Shown here: one piece after another, positions 27,845 through 35,488 of the stretch | Layout of the letters: the number at the start of each line of letters is the position of its first letter | Position numbering within the stretch: position 1 is the first letter of the stretch | Assembly: GCA_002452745.1 (NCBI GenBank) | Contig: DKFC01000030.1 | Coordinates: 1-64,000 of the forward strand | Length of the DNA stretch: 64,000 bases | Direction: 5' to 3' | From: Firmicutes bacterium UBA6806 | Lineage (GTDB): Bacteria > Bacillota > Clostridia > Peptostreptococcales > Acidaminobacteraceae | Translations under genes and position numbers: made by a program | The notes under the pieces: generated by a model | Told to the model about the DNA's origin: nothing | The model's input: only the letters and a program-made list of their open reading frames with translations | Databases searched by the model: none

Positions 27845-28081
27845 TTATTTAATCAAAAAGTCACCTCGCCTGAATAGATATCTCATGAGCACAATCCAGC
27901 CCCACGATAGCGAGATAGACGGCATAATGGCTAATATAACTGCCTCAATCGGTGAGATTTCAGTAAACTGAAGCGGTCTAAAAAAAATGGCGAAGCACAC
28001 AACCAGCATGATAAACAATACAATTCGTTCAAAAAGTCTATTTGGGGGTGCAAAGAAAATTTTTGTCAAATTGATTTTCAT
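27845..28081 (-). CDS. Small membrane protein at the end of the lyase operon
   Basis: 78 residues from the chosen ATG (the longer frame starts at a GTG overlapping the lyase stop). Two hydrophobic segments are visible (about residues 20-38 and 45-68) with basic residues at both ends. GGAG stands eight bases before the ATG and only 5 bases separate it from the lyase gene, so it belongs to the BCCT-lyase transcript. I do not recognise a family; a helper of the transporter is a guess from context only. Confidence 0.65.
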   Translation of the reverse strand: MKINLTKIFFAPPNRLFERIVLFIMLVVCFAIFFRPLQFTEISPIEAVILAIMPSISLSWGWIVLMRYLFRRGDFLIK

Positions 28082-28086
28082 AAGGA

Positions 28087-29646
28087 TCACTCCAATTTCC
28101 CAGTAATGGCTTCCACCACGTTTAAAACGTCTCCACAGTGAATCATCTCTCTCAAATGTTCTATATAGCCTTGAATAAAAGTGTCTTCTTCTATCATTGG
28201 TATCTGTTTTGAAATTTCATCCATCAACGACTGAATTGCAGCAGCAGGGGCAAATTCAGTGTTAAACTGATGTGCCTGATATGCTGAGAGCAACTCAATT
28301 GCCAAAATATACTCTAATTTTTCCGAAGCCTCAACGGCCTTTTTAGCGGCATTATATCCCATGGATACATAGTCTTCCTGCCCACCGCAAGTGGGAATAC
28401 TGTCAATAACTGCTGGTGTGCTTAGCAGTTTCATCTCGTTTAAAAGTCCCGCCTGCGTGTACTGGGGAATCATAAGACCCGAGTTAACACCAGGATTTTT
28501 TATGAGAAACCACGGCATCTCTGAATGTGTCGCTGTGATTAGCCTATAATTTCGTCGTTCAGACATCTTCGCCACCATTGTGGCTGCTATGCATGCTGAA
28601 TCCATTGACAGCCCCACATATGACGCATCGCAATGACATCCTGAAAGTGCTTCTTCTTTTTTTTCACCTGTTTCATCCCGCCATATGATAGGATTGTCAC
28701 CAGTGTAGTTCAGTTCCTCTTCAACTGTTTTAAGCGCCTGCGTCAAAGTTCTTCTGGCAGCGCCATGAAGTTGAGGAATCGCCCTAACTGAAAGGGCATC
28801 TTGTAGCCTATAGTTGATATTTTCTCTCGCCATTTCGGAATCGCTGAGAATGCGTCTGACATTAGCGGCAACACATCCTTGTTCTGCATAGGGTTTTGCC
28901 TCCATCAACCTTTCATCAAAGGCTCTGAGTGTCCCCTTTGTGATTTCAAGACACATTGCCCCAACAATATCTGCTGTGACACTTGCATTTACCATGTCGT
29001 GTATTGCTAGTGCAGACAATGCGGTTGGACTGGTTGTTCCAGAAATCAAGGCCAGCCCCTCTTTCGCTGCTAATGTAACCGGCTTCATTTCAAGTATTTC
29101 AAGTACCTTTTCTGTTTCATGGAGTTCACCATTGTAATATACTTTTCCAAGTCCTATTAACGCCAATCCAATATGTCCTTCAACACACAGATATCCCACT
29201 GAACCACTTCCTGGCGCATAAGGTGTAATCCCCAGATTTAGATACAATCGAATCCTCTCCAATAGTTCGAGTCGAACGCCGCTGTATCCCTGCCCCATAT
29301 TTTGAAGCATACAGAACATAATTGCCCGCACTTGCTCTATCTCCAAAGGTTTCCCAACAGAAGTCGAATGGGAGAGGATAATGTTTCTCTGAAGTCTTTC
29401 CGTTTCCTCTTTAGAAATAACAGTTGTGCTGAGTGCGCCAAATCCAGTGGTGATGCCATACATGACACGTCCCTCTTCTATCCATTTTTCCACCAGTGCC
29501 CTTGATTTAAGCACCCTTTCTTTATAGCGTTTTGAAAATGTCACTTGGCTGTTGTTCCTCGCTACTGAAACCAGGGCTTTAACGTCTATCTGTCCGCCTA
29601 ATTCAACCTTCTGTGAAGCACTGTCAAAAATTTCTCTCTGTGTCAT
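28087..29646 (-). CDS. HAL/PAL-superfamily lyase lacking the MIO triad; ergothionase-like (predicted)
   Basis: 519-residue protein of the aromatic amino acid ammonia-lyase superfamily. Many HAL landmarks are kept: YGITTGFGALS, EGLALISGTT, LQDALSVRAIPQLHGA, TGDNPIIW and GGQEDYVSMG. The segment that should carry the Ala-Ser-Gly triad forming the MIO electrophile (normally GSVGASGDLAPL) reads GSVGYLCVEGH, and the usual GGNFHG reads SGCHCDA. A true histidine ammonia-lyase needs MIO, so annotation as hutH would be wrong. From what I recall, ergothionase, which removes trimethylamine from ergothioneine, is a HAL relative working without MIO; the adjoining BCCT transporter suits such a substrate. 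Start at 29646 follows GGAGG. Family firm, substrate inferred. Confidence 0.85.
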   Translation of the reverse strand: MTQREIFDSASQKVELGGQIDVKALVSVARNNSQVTFSKRYKERVLKSRALVEKWIEEGRVMYGITTGFGALSTTVISKEETERLQRNIILSHSTSVGKPLEIEQVRAIMFCMLQNMGQGYSGVRLELLERIRLYLNLGITPYAPGSGSVGYLCVEGHIGLALIGLGKVYYNGELHETEKVLEILEMKPVTLAAKEGLALISGTTSPTALSALAIHDMVNASVTADIVGAMCLEITKGTLRAFDERLMEAKPYAEQGCVAANVRRILSDSEMARENINYRLQDALSVRAIPQLHGAARRTLTQALKTVEEELNYTGDNPIIWRDETGEKKEEALSGCHCDASYVGLSMDSACIAATMVAKMSERRNYRLITATHSEMPWFLIKNPGVNSGLMIPQYTQAGLLNEMKLLSTPAVIDSIPTCGGQEDYVSMGYNAAKKAVEASEKLEYILAIELLSAYQAHQFNTEFAPAAAIQSLMDEISKQIPMIEEDTFIQGYIEHLREMIHCGDVLNVVEAITGKLE

Positions 29647-29658
29647 TATTGCCTCCAT

Positions 29659-31227
29659 TTACTTCTCTACTTTGTCTAGCAAAAACATTTTGATCCCAGC
29701 TGCCACTTGAAGAACAAATATAAAGAGCACCATTGAACCGCCAGCTGCTGCCAAATACTTAACACCGTCAACCCCTTGAGCACCACCTGCAAATGCCACC
29801 ATAAAATATGCAATAGCACCAATTGAAAGACCCCAGAGCAATTTTTGCCATTTCGGCGGTTCTTCATTGTACTCCATATTTTTAGTACACAAACTTGCAA
29901 TGGTTCTCGTCATTGAATCGGCCGCAGTTGAAAACGATAAGATCAAAGTAATCATGACAATCGGTATAAAAATCATGCCGAGCGGCATATGTTGAAGAAA
30001 TGTCCATAGTCCAGAGACAGCACCTGACTCCGTAATAGTCGCAACCAAATCCAACTGTCCATTTTGTTGCCAGTAGATGGCTGTTGATCCCCAAACACCA
30101 AACCATACGATTCCAAAAACAGAAGGCATAATCCAGTTGATAACCATAAATTCACGAATTGTTCTACCATATGAGATAACTGCGAGGAAAATCCCCATCA
30201 AAGGTGCATACGCAATCCAAATTGCCCAGTCATAAAGCGTCCACCACATAACCAGCGGCTCGCCTCCGATGTCGATTGGATCGAGTCCCCATCCCCAGAA
30301 GTTTTGAAACCAAAGTGCCATCCCAGCTGTTGACATACGCAGCATGTAAACGGTCGGTCCTATAATAATCAGCAAACCCAATAAGAGATAAAAAACTTTT
30401 GCATTGATATTTGAAAGTTTTTGAATGCCCTTATCAATTCCCGCAAGTGATGAAACTAAGAATGTTGCGGTGATTACGCCGCATAAAACCAACCAAAGGA
30501 GCGGCCCTTGTGAAATGCCATATGCCGTTTCAATACCCGATCCTACCAGTGCAAGCCCCGCACCAAGCGATGATGCCAGCCCAAGCGCAATGGCAAGAAG
30601 TGAAAGCGTATCAATAATATTTGGCCAAATTCCCTTTGTCACCCTATCGCCAAACAGAGGTACAAGAGAAGCTGCAACTGATAAAGACTGCCCTTTGTTA
30701 AAATAGAGATAAGCAATCATCATGCCGCAAATAGAGTACATGGCATATGGGATGAAACTCCAGTTGTAAAAAGATCTGCCAATGGCAAATATACCTGCTT
30801 CCACAGTTCCAGGTTGAATCCCAAGTTGTGTTAGTTCTCCATAGATATTGCCAAAGTAAATAATCGGCTCATTGACACCATAGGTTACAACGCCTGTTGC
30901 GATACCACCTGTCAAAGCCATTGCAAACCATGCCATAAATGGATAGCTAGGTTTTGCGTCATCCCCGCCAAATCTGATTTTGCCAAGTTTTGAAAACGTC
31001 ATGTACCCAGCAAATAACAGTGCAACAATCGAAATAATTTGATATAGCCAGCCAAATGTTCTCAACGAAAACATGAAGTTTGTCATCGCTACTTCAGATA
31101 ACAGCTGATTGTTGACAATTCCAAGAATCGCCGCACCACCCACGACTATAAAAGATGGTATAAAGACCCCTTTTCGAATGCCACGGTTTTCATTCTTTGA
31201 TTTACTAACCATTGATTCAGTTGACAT
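29659..31227 (-). CDS. BCCT-family transporter (betaine/carnitine/choline type)
   Basis: 522 residues from the chosen start, with about twelve membrane segments. The family signature region lies around WTLYDWAIWIAYAPLMGIF and SYGRTIREFM. BCCT carriers move trimethylammonium or similar compounds (betaine, carnitine, choline, DMSP) by Na+ or H+ symport or by exchange. The longest frame begins 51 bases upstream, but AGGAGGGG lies six bases before the ATG at 31227. The C-terminal tail is short, unlike osmosensing BetP, so a nutritional role is more likely. It is first gene of a sigma-54 transcript, followed 12 bases later by the lyase. Confidence 0.93.
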   Translation of the reverse strand: MSTESMVSKSKNENRGIRKGVFIPSFIVVGGAAILGIVNNQLLSEVAMTNFMFSLRTFGWLYQIISIVALLFAGYMTFSKLGKIRFGGDDAKPSYPFMAWFAMALTGGIATGVVTYGVNEPIIYFGNIYGELTQLGIQPGTVEAGIFAIGRSFYNWSFIPYAMYSICGMMIAYLYFNKGQSLSVAASLVPLFGDRVTKGIWPNIIDTLSLLAIALGLASSLGAGLALVGSGIETAYGISQGPLLWLVLCGVITATFLVSSLAGIDKGIQKLSNINAKVFYLLLGLLIIIGPTVYMLRMSTAGMALWFQNFWGWGLDPIDIGGEPLVMWWTLYDWAIWIAYAPLMGIFLAVISYGRTIREFMVINWIMPSVFGIVWFGVWGSTAIYWQQNGQLDLVATITESGAVSGLWTFLQHMPLGMIFIPIVMITLILSFSTAADSMTRTIASLCTKNMEYNEEPPKWQKLLWGLSIGAIAYFMVAFAGGAQGVDGVKYLAAAGGSMVLFIFVLQVAAGIKMFLLDKVEK

Positions 31228-31294
31228 ATTTCCCCTCCTAACAAATATTAATCCGAATATAACAATAATCACATGCATATGATGTCTCTTATTA

Positions 31295-31312
31295 TTGCAA
31301 TTATGACGCCAA
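31295..31312 (-). promoter_or_regulatory. Sigma-54 (-24/-12) promoter for the BCCT-lyase operon
   Basis: The minus strand reads TTGGCGTCATAATTGCAAT. The invariant GG and GC are separated by exactly ten bases, and the match to TGGCAC-N5-TTGCA is good (TGGCGT...TTGCA). The expected transcription start falls near 31285, about 58 bases before the BCCT start codon. The gene immediately upstream encodes a sigma-54 activator. Confidence 0.75.
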
Positions 31313-31431
31313 TTTTATATTATTTTTCATTTTTTTGAATTATCTAATTTTAAAGTGCTGAAATTCAAACGTTTTAAGGCCTTCTTTTTATTTTGAATTT
31401 GACAAATGCCTTTCATTTCATTTTAAAGAAT

Positions 31432-31467
31432 AAAAAAAAACAAGTGCAAAATAAATTTGCGCTTGTT
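31432..31467 (-). terminator. Terminator after the sigma-54 activator gene, overlapping dyad site A
   Basis: AACAAGTGCAAA (31439-31450) pairs with TTTGCGCTTGTT (31456-31467) with one G-U-type pair; loop ATAAA. Nine As (31432-31440) supply the minus-strand U-tract. The inner part is also one copy of a 16-base dyad, see the next entry. Confidence 0.7.
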
Positions 31468-31522
31468 TCTCCTAATTGATTCAAAATGGTATATTATGTT
31501 ATTAATCGCAAATTTATTTTGC
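31446..31522. repeat. Two 16-base dyad sites in inverted arrangement, candidate activator sites
   Basis: GCAAAATAAATTTGCG at 31446-31461 is the exact reverse complement of the 16 bases at 31507-31522. Each copy is itself a dyad (GCAAA-N5-TTTGC). The centres are 61 bases apart and lie about 155 and 216 bases upstream of the -12 element, the range of upstream activator sites. A third dyad, AAGTGC...GCACTT, lies at 31536-31558. Confidence 0.6.
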
Positions 31523-31588
31523 TTTTTACTGGATAAGTGCCAATTTTTTTTGCACTTCCATGCTGGATGTCATGTTCGCAAACACCCA

Positions 31589-33232
31589 TCATTCAAATTT
31601 TGACATTCTGTATTGCAAGCTCTGTCTGCTGAGTCCAAGACTTTCTGCTGCTTTTGTGACGTTTCCAAGATGATCCTGTAGTGCTTTTTTGATAATGACT
31701 TCTTCCACAGCTGCCAGTTTCTCGACAAGGGTTTCATTTTCGTCCACTAAAACGGATAACTCTGTCTTATCCCGCTTGACTTCAATTCCACTTGTGTCGT
31801 TTAAATAGTCTGGCAAGTCAGTAGCACTCAATGTTTGGGCGCCATCTGGCATGTGATTGATTGCATATTCAACTATGTGCTGAAGTTCCCTGACATTTCC
31901 AGGCCAATCATGCAATTCCATGATTCGCTTAAAGTGTTTGGTATAATCAAGCTTTCGCTTGCCATATTTCTTGGATAAAACACCGATGAAGTGATTTAAC
32001 AGCAGTTGAATATCCGATTTCCTCTCCCTGAGCGGCGGAACATCCAAAGACATATTTGAAATTCGATAGTATAAATCCTTCCTAAATCCATTTTCAGCTG
32101 ACAGTCGTCTCAAATCTTCATTTGATGCCGCTATAATCCTCAGATTGCACTCGATGTATTTTTGCCCACCGATTCGCTGAAATCTGTTTTCTTGCAAAGC
32201 TCTAAGCAGCTTGGACTGCATATCCAGTCCCATAGAATTGATTTCATCTAAAAAGAGGGTTCCACCATCTGCAAGTTCAAGCAATCCTTGCTTCGTGACA
32301 CTACCAGTAAACGCGCCCTTCTCTGTGCCGAAAAAAACACTTTCCACTAAATTACTTGGAATTGCACCACAATTGATATCTATAAACGGCTGATCTCGTC
32401 TGGGACTATAATGATGAATGCTCTGCGCAAAAAGTTCCTTTCCCGTTCCCGTTTCCCCAGTTATGAGCACATTTGTATCAGTAAGCGAGATTTTTTTGGC
32501 AAATTTAATGAGAGAAGCCATCTTTTCTGAATCGTGAATAATATCTTCAAAACAAAAGCCCCTTCTTTCAACCACAGGCTTTTCATTTCGAATAAAGGCC
32601 TCCAAGCTAAAGGATTTATTTTTCATATTGTTGATTAAAGTCAAATCCCCTTCAAAACTAACCGCTCCAATTAATTTCCCATTTATTTCAAGTGGATATC
32701 CCGAATTAATTGTAATTAGCTCCTTGCCAGACTTTTTTCTAAAGGTATCACAGCGATTTAAAATAGGGGCATTGCTTCTAATTACAGACAGTGTCGTGCT
32801 AAATTCTTCAGACAAATCATAGATATCCAGCAAATGCCTCCCCATAAAGTCGTTCCTATTATAATCTCCAAGTTTCTCACTTGCTTGATTGCTGTATACA
32901 AAATACCCATTTTTATCGTAAATCTGAACGCCTTCAGTGACTTTTTCAAGGGTTTGCATGAACAAATCCTTCATAACCATCTCACTGCTGAAATAGTATG
33001 TGACGCCTCCGCCTTCTTCCTCATCTATGGGCATGCACTGATATCTAAAAAAAAGGCCGTGAAATTCTATAACTTCAGATTCGCTCTCTGCTTTAAAAAT
33101 CTCCTTGAAGTGTCTACCTCTGTAGACATTCCACTCGACCCCATCAAACCACTTCTCACTACAACCAGTGTTTTGAATCACCTCAATTACCCCATCAAAA
33201 CTGGTTTTGACCACTAAATCTATATAAGACAT
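31589..33232 (-). CDS. Sigma-54-dependent transcriptional activator with PAS domain
   Basis: 547 residues from the chosen start. A divergent N-terminal sensory part, then a PAS domain (about 100-210, with GVQIYDKNGYFVYSNQASE), the AAA+ domain with Walker A GETGTGKELFAQ, the sigma-54 contact loop GAFTGS, Walker B GTLFLDEI, and a C-terminal Fis-type helix-turn-helix (HLGNVTKAAESLGLSRQSL). It remodels sigma-54 holoenzyme at -24/-12 promoters. GGAGGGG precedes the ATG at 33232; the longer frame starts 54 bases upstream. Directly upstream of the sigma-54 BCCT-lyase operon, so it probably controls it; ligand or signal unknown. Confidence 0.93.
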   Translation of the reverse strand: MSYIDLVVKTSFDGVIEVIQNTGCSEKWFDGVEWNVYRGRHFKEIFKAESESEVIEFHGLFFRYQCMPIDEEEGGGVTYYFSSEMVMKDLFMQTLEKVTEGVQIYDKNGYFVYSNQASEKLGDYNRNDFMGRHLLDIYDLSEEFSTTLSVIRSNAPILNRCDTFRKKSGKELITINSGYPLEINGKLIGAVSFEGDLTLINNMKNKSFSLEAFIRNEKPVVERRGFCFEDIIHDSEKMASLIKFAKKISLTDTNVLITGETGTGKELFAQSIHHYSPRRDQPFIDINCGAIPSNLVESVFFGTEKGAFTGSVTKQGLLELADGGTLFLDEINSMGLDMQSKLLRALQENRFQRIGGQKYIECNLRIIAASNEDLRRLSAENGFRKDLYYRISNMSLDVPPLRERKSDIQLLLNHFIGVLSKKYGKRKLDYTKHFKRIMELHDWPGNVRELQHIVEYAINHMPDGAQTLSATDLPDYLNDTSGIEVKRDKTELSVLVDENETLVEKLAAVEEVIIKKALQDHLGNVTKAAESLGLSRQSLQYRMSKFE

Positions 33233-33291
33233 CGTTTCCCCTCCAATACTCAAAATATAGTTCATATCGTGGGTTCTGTCAATCACCTCCT

Positions 33292-33346
33292 AAAAAACGC
33301 CCTCCAATCAGCATTCTTTTATACTAAAAGTCTGCCATTTGGAGGG
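33292..33346 (-). terminator. Terminator after the DJ-1/serine hydrolase operon
   Basis: CCCTCCAA (33300-33307) pairs with TTGGAGGG (33339-33346); six As at 33292-33297 give the minus-strand U-tract. The long loop can form an inner stem. Confidence 0.75.
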
Positions 33347-33362
33347 TCTTCATCTTTGTTAG

Positions 33363-34445
33363 TTATGGATTTAAATTCAAATGTCTTCGGATTTCTTTCA
33401 CAACTTGCCATGCGCCACTGGTTGTATTGGACATCACTGTAAAGAGAATCTTCTCAGATTCAATCCAAACAGATTTAAAGGAAACGCCCGCATCGCATCC
33501 GAGGATATACACTTCTCTCGGGAACTCTGGGTGATTCAATATCCAAATTCCAAGTCCATATTCGTGATACTCGCCTTCACTAAGCGCTTTGATCTGAGTG
33601 CTCAAACAACCTTTGAGAAGTTCAATAGAAATGATATCCCCTTTCAAAAGATGCTCCCAGAGTTTAGCAACATCTTCTAAACAGGTAAACAGCCCCCCGT
33701 CACCGCCACCGATAATTGGCAAACTGTAAATATTGGAATGCCATCCTCTTTGGTCCTTTATATAACCAATTGCTGTATTTTCAGGGAGTCTATCGAGTTC
33801 AAAGAATCCCGATTTATCCATATGACACTTTTGGAGAATCTCAGTCTCGATGAATTCATGATATCCACAATTTGACACAGCCTCTATAATGGCCGCCAAG
33901 ATGACAAACCCACCATTGTTATATGCAAAAGCCGTTCCCGGTTCAAATTTCATCGGTTCAATCGGAAAAACTTGAAAATAATCCGCTGGTTTCCTCAGTA
34001 GATTCCAAGGAACCTCCGGTTGAAAAGTTCCAAATTCGTCGCTGACATCTTCTTCAAAGTAATCTGGAATCCCAGAAGCATGCATCAACAAATGTCTTAT
34101 TGTAATCTCTGGAGAATAGATTTTCTCCAGTCCTCTTTCTTTAAATTCAGGGATTTCCAATAATATAGGGAGGACATTCTGATCCAGCGATAATAATTTG
34201 CGTTCCACTAGGATTAAAATTCCGAGTGCCGTTAAGAGTTTTGTCCCAGATGCAATTCCAAATCTTGTATTCGAAGTATTTCTAATTTGCCACTGTCTAT
34301 CTGCCAATCCAAAGGCCTTTTCAAAAATAGATTCATGGTCAACACTTATGGACACAACACCTGAAAATTCCTTTTCAATCAAGTGCGCCTCTAAGTCTTC
34401 TCTCAGCATTTTAAATTTATCCTTTAGCATAACCCCCAACTTCAC
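33363..34445 (-). CDS. Beta-lactamase-fold serine hydrolase
   Basis: 360-residue cytoplasmic-looking protein of the class C beta-lactamase/esterase family. SGTK (SxxK, nucleophile Ser) follows RFGIA near residue 67, and YNNG (YxN) supplies the second motif at about 175; a GGGDGG stretch lies later. No signal peptide is visible. Substrate unknown. Three starts are possible: GTG at 34445, ATG at 34430 just after GGGGG, or ATG at 34409 after AAAGGA; the last has the best spacing. The gene directly abuts the DJ-1 gene and shares its transcript. Confidence 0.85.
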   Translation of the reverse strand: MKLGVMLKDKFKMLREDLEAHLIEKEFSGVVSISVDHESIFEKAFGLADRQWQIRNTSNTRFGIASGTKLLTALGILILVERKLLSLDQNVLPILLEIPEFKERGLEKIYSPEITIRHLLMHASGIPDYFEEDVSDEFGTFQPEVPWNLLRKPADYFQVFPIEPMKFEPGTAFAYNNGGFVILAAIIEAVSNCGYHEFIETEILQKCHMDKSGFFELDRLPENTAIGYIKDQRGWHSNIYSLPIIGGGDGGLFTCLEDVAKLWEHLLKGDIISIELLKGCLSTQIKALSEGEYHEYGLGIWILNHPEFPREVYILGCDAGVSFKSVWIESEKILFTVMSNTTSGAWQVVKEIRRHLNLNP

Positions 34446-35048
34446 TCACTCATAAAGTGCTGCAAAGGGGTCGTCTGAAGCATCTTGATTCCATCTGTAT
34501 TCGATACGATTGCTAATCGCAATTGCCTCATCATATCCAAGTAGCTCTTCCACAAAGGCCAAAGTCATATCCATTCCTGCTGAAACGCCTGAAGAGGTAT
34601 AGAATTGATCCGCCACTACCCACCGTGCCTTCTTAACCCATTGGACATCAGGGCCTTGTGTCATAACCCAGTCAAATGCCCGTTTGTTTGACGTAGCGTG
34701 TTTGCCATTTAGCAGTCCCGCCTTTGCCAAAAGCGCAGCACCAGTGCAGACACTGAGAACATAGTCACATTCGTCAGCCATCTTTTTTACATACTCTATA
34801 AATCGAACATCATCCACTCTATTTCTTGTTCCCGGCCCGCCTGGAATCAATAAAATGGCCTTTTCTTCATCGCCTTTTCTAAAAATTTTCGATTTTATTT
34901 TAGCCTTTTGAGCACTCTGTATCATATAGCCACTGAGTGAGATATACTCAATCTCAAATAAGTCCTGTCTGACCCCGAAAATTTCAACAGGCCCAAAGAC
35001 ATCTAAAGTTTCGAAATCATCAAATAATAAAATATTTACCTTAAACAT
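34446..35048 (-). CDS. DJ-1/PfpI family protein (isocyanide hydratase-like)
   Basis: 200-residue class I glutamine amidotransferase-like protein. The nucleophile elbow is SVCTGAALLAKAGLL (Cys), with LLIPGGPGTR before it and GKHATSNKRAFDW after it, a pattern like isocyanide hydratases and AraC-associated DJ-1 domains. Here it is a free-standing domain. Activity not certain. GGGAG precedes the ATG. Followed without gap by a serine hydrolase gene. Confidence 0.88.
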   Translation of the reverse strand: MFKVNILLFDDFETLDVFGPVEIFGVRQDLFEIEYISLSGYMIQSAQKAKIKSKIFRKGDEEKAILLIPGGPGTRNRVDDVRFIEYVKKMADECDYVLSVCTGAALLAKAGLLNGKHATSNKRAFDWVMTQGPDVQWVKKARWVVADQFYTSSGVSAGMDMTLAFVEELLGYDEAIAISNRIEYRWNQDASDDPFAALYE

Positions 35049-35390
35049 GTAATACTCCCTTTCTCTCTAATACAAACCCCTTTTAGCTCTGCAATATCGT
35101 AGACACCGGTGATTTCGTTTACGGTTATTAAACTTAACACGATTATCTTGTCGAGATCGTTTGATACCAACGACTGTTTTTGGCTAGTTCAATATGCCTC
35201 TTGAAAATTCCAGATTATTATACTAGCCAACTTGTTGCATGATATAGATAAACGGTTACATAATTATTATATTATAAATTTGAATAAATAAAATTAGAAT
35301 TCTCTAATTTTTTCAAATTAGTGCTTCCCTATGTAATTTTAATACGCTTCAAGTTATTTTTTAAATTCTCTTTGACAATAAAAGCAGTGA
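35049..35390. other. AT-rich intergenic region upstream of the DJ-1 gene
   Basis: About 340 bases between the DJ-1 start and the ABC terminator. It contains a 9-bp inverted repeat AAAATTAGA/TCTAATTTT (35290-35298 and 35303-35311, loop ATTC), which may be an operator, and should contain the DJ-1 promoter. No ORF or RNA gene is recognisable. Confidence 0.5.
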
Positions 35391-35437
35391 TAAAAAGAAC
35401 GCCCTCACCTGCAAATCGCATGTGGAGGCGTTCTTTC
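35391..35437 (-). terminator. Terminator after the ABC importer operon
   Basis: AAGAACGCC pairs with GGCGTTCTT across a stem extended by CAC/GTG pairs; the plus-strand A-run before it yields TTTTT on the minus strand. Confidence 0.75.
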
Positions 35438-35488
35438 TATTTATCATGATTTACAAAACAGTGGATACTCTCTATGACAACTAACACA

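Noticed and set aside
28087..29646. Annotation as histidine ammonia-lyase (hutH)
   Set aside because: Overall similarity is clear, but the Ala-Ser-Gly triad needed for the MIO cofactor is missing and no hutU, hutI or hutG is nearby.
31536..31558. Second sigma-54 promoter (GTGCCA...TTGCAC)
   Set aside because: The GG and GC positions do not have the required ten-base spacing in either orientation; kept only as a dyad.
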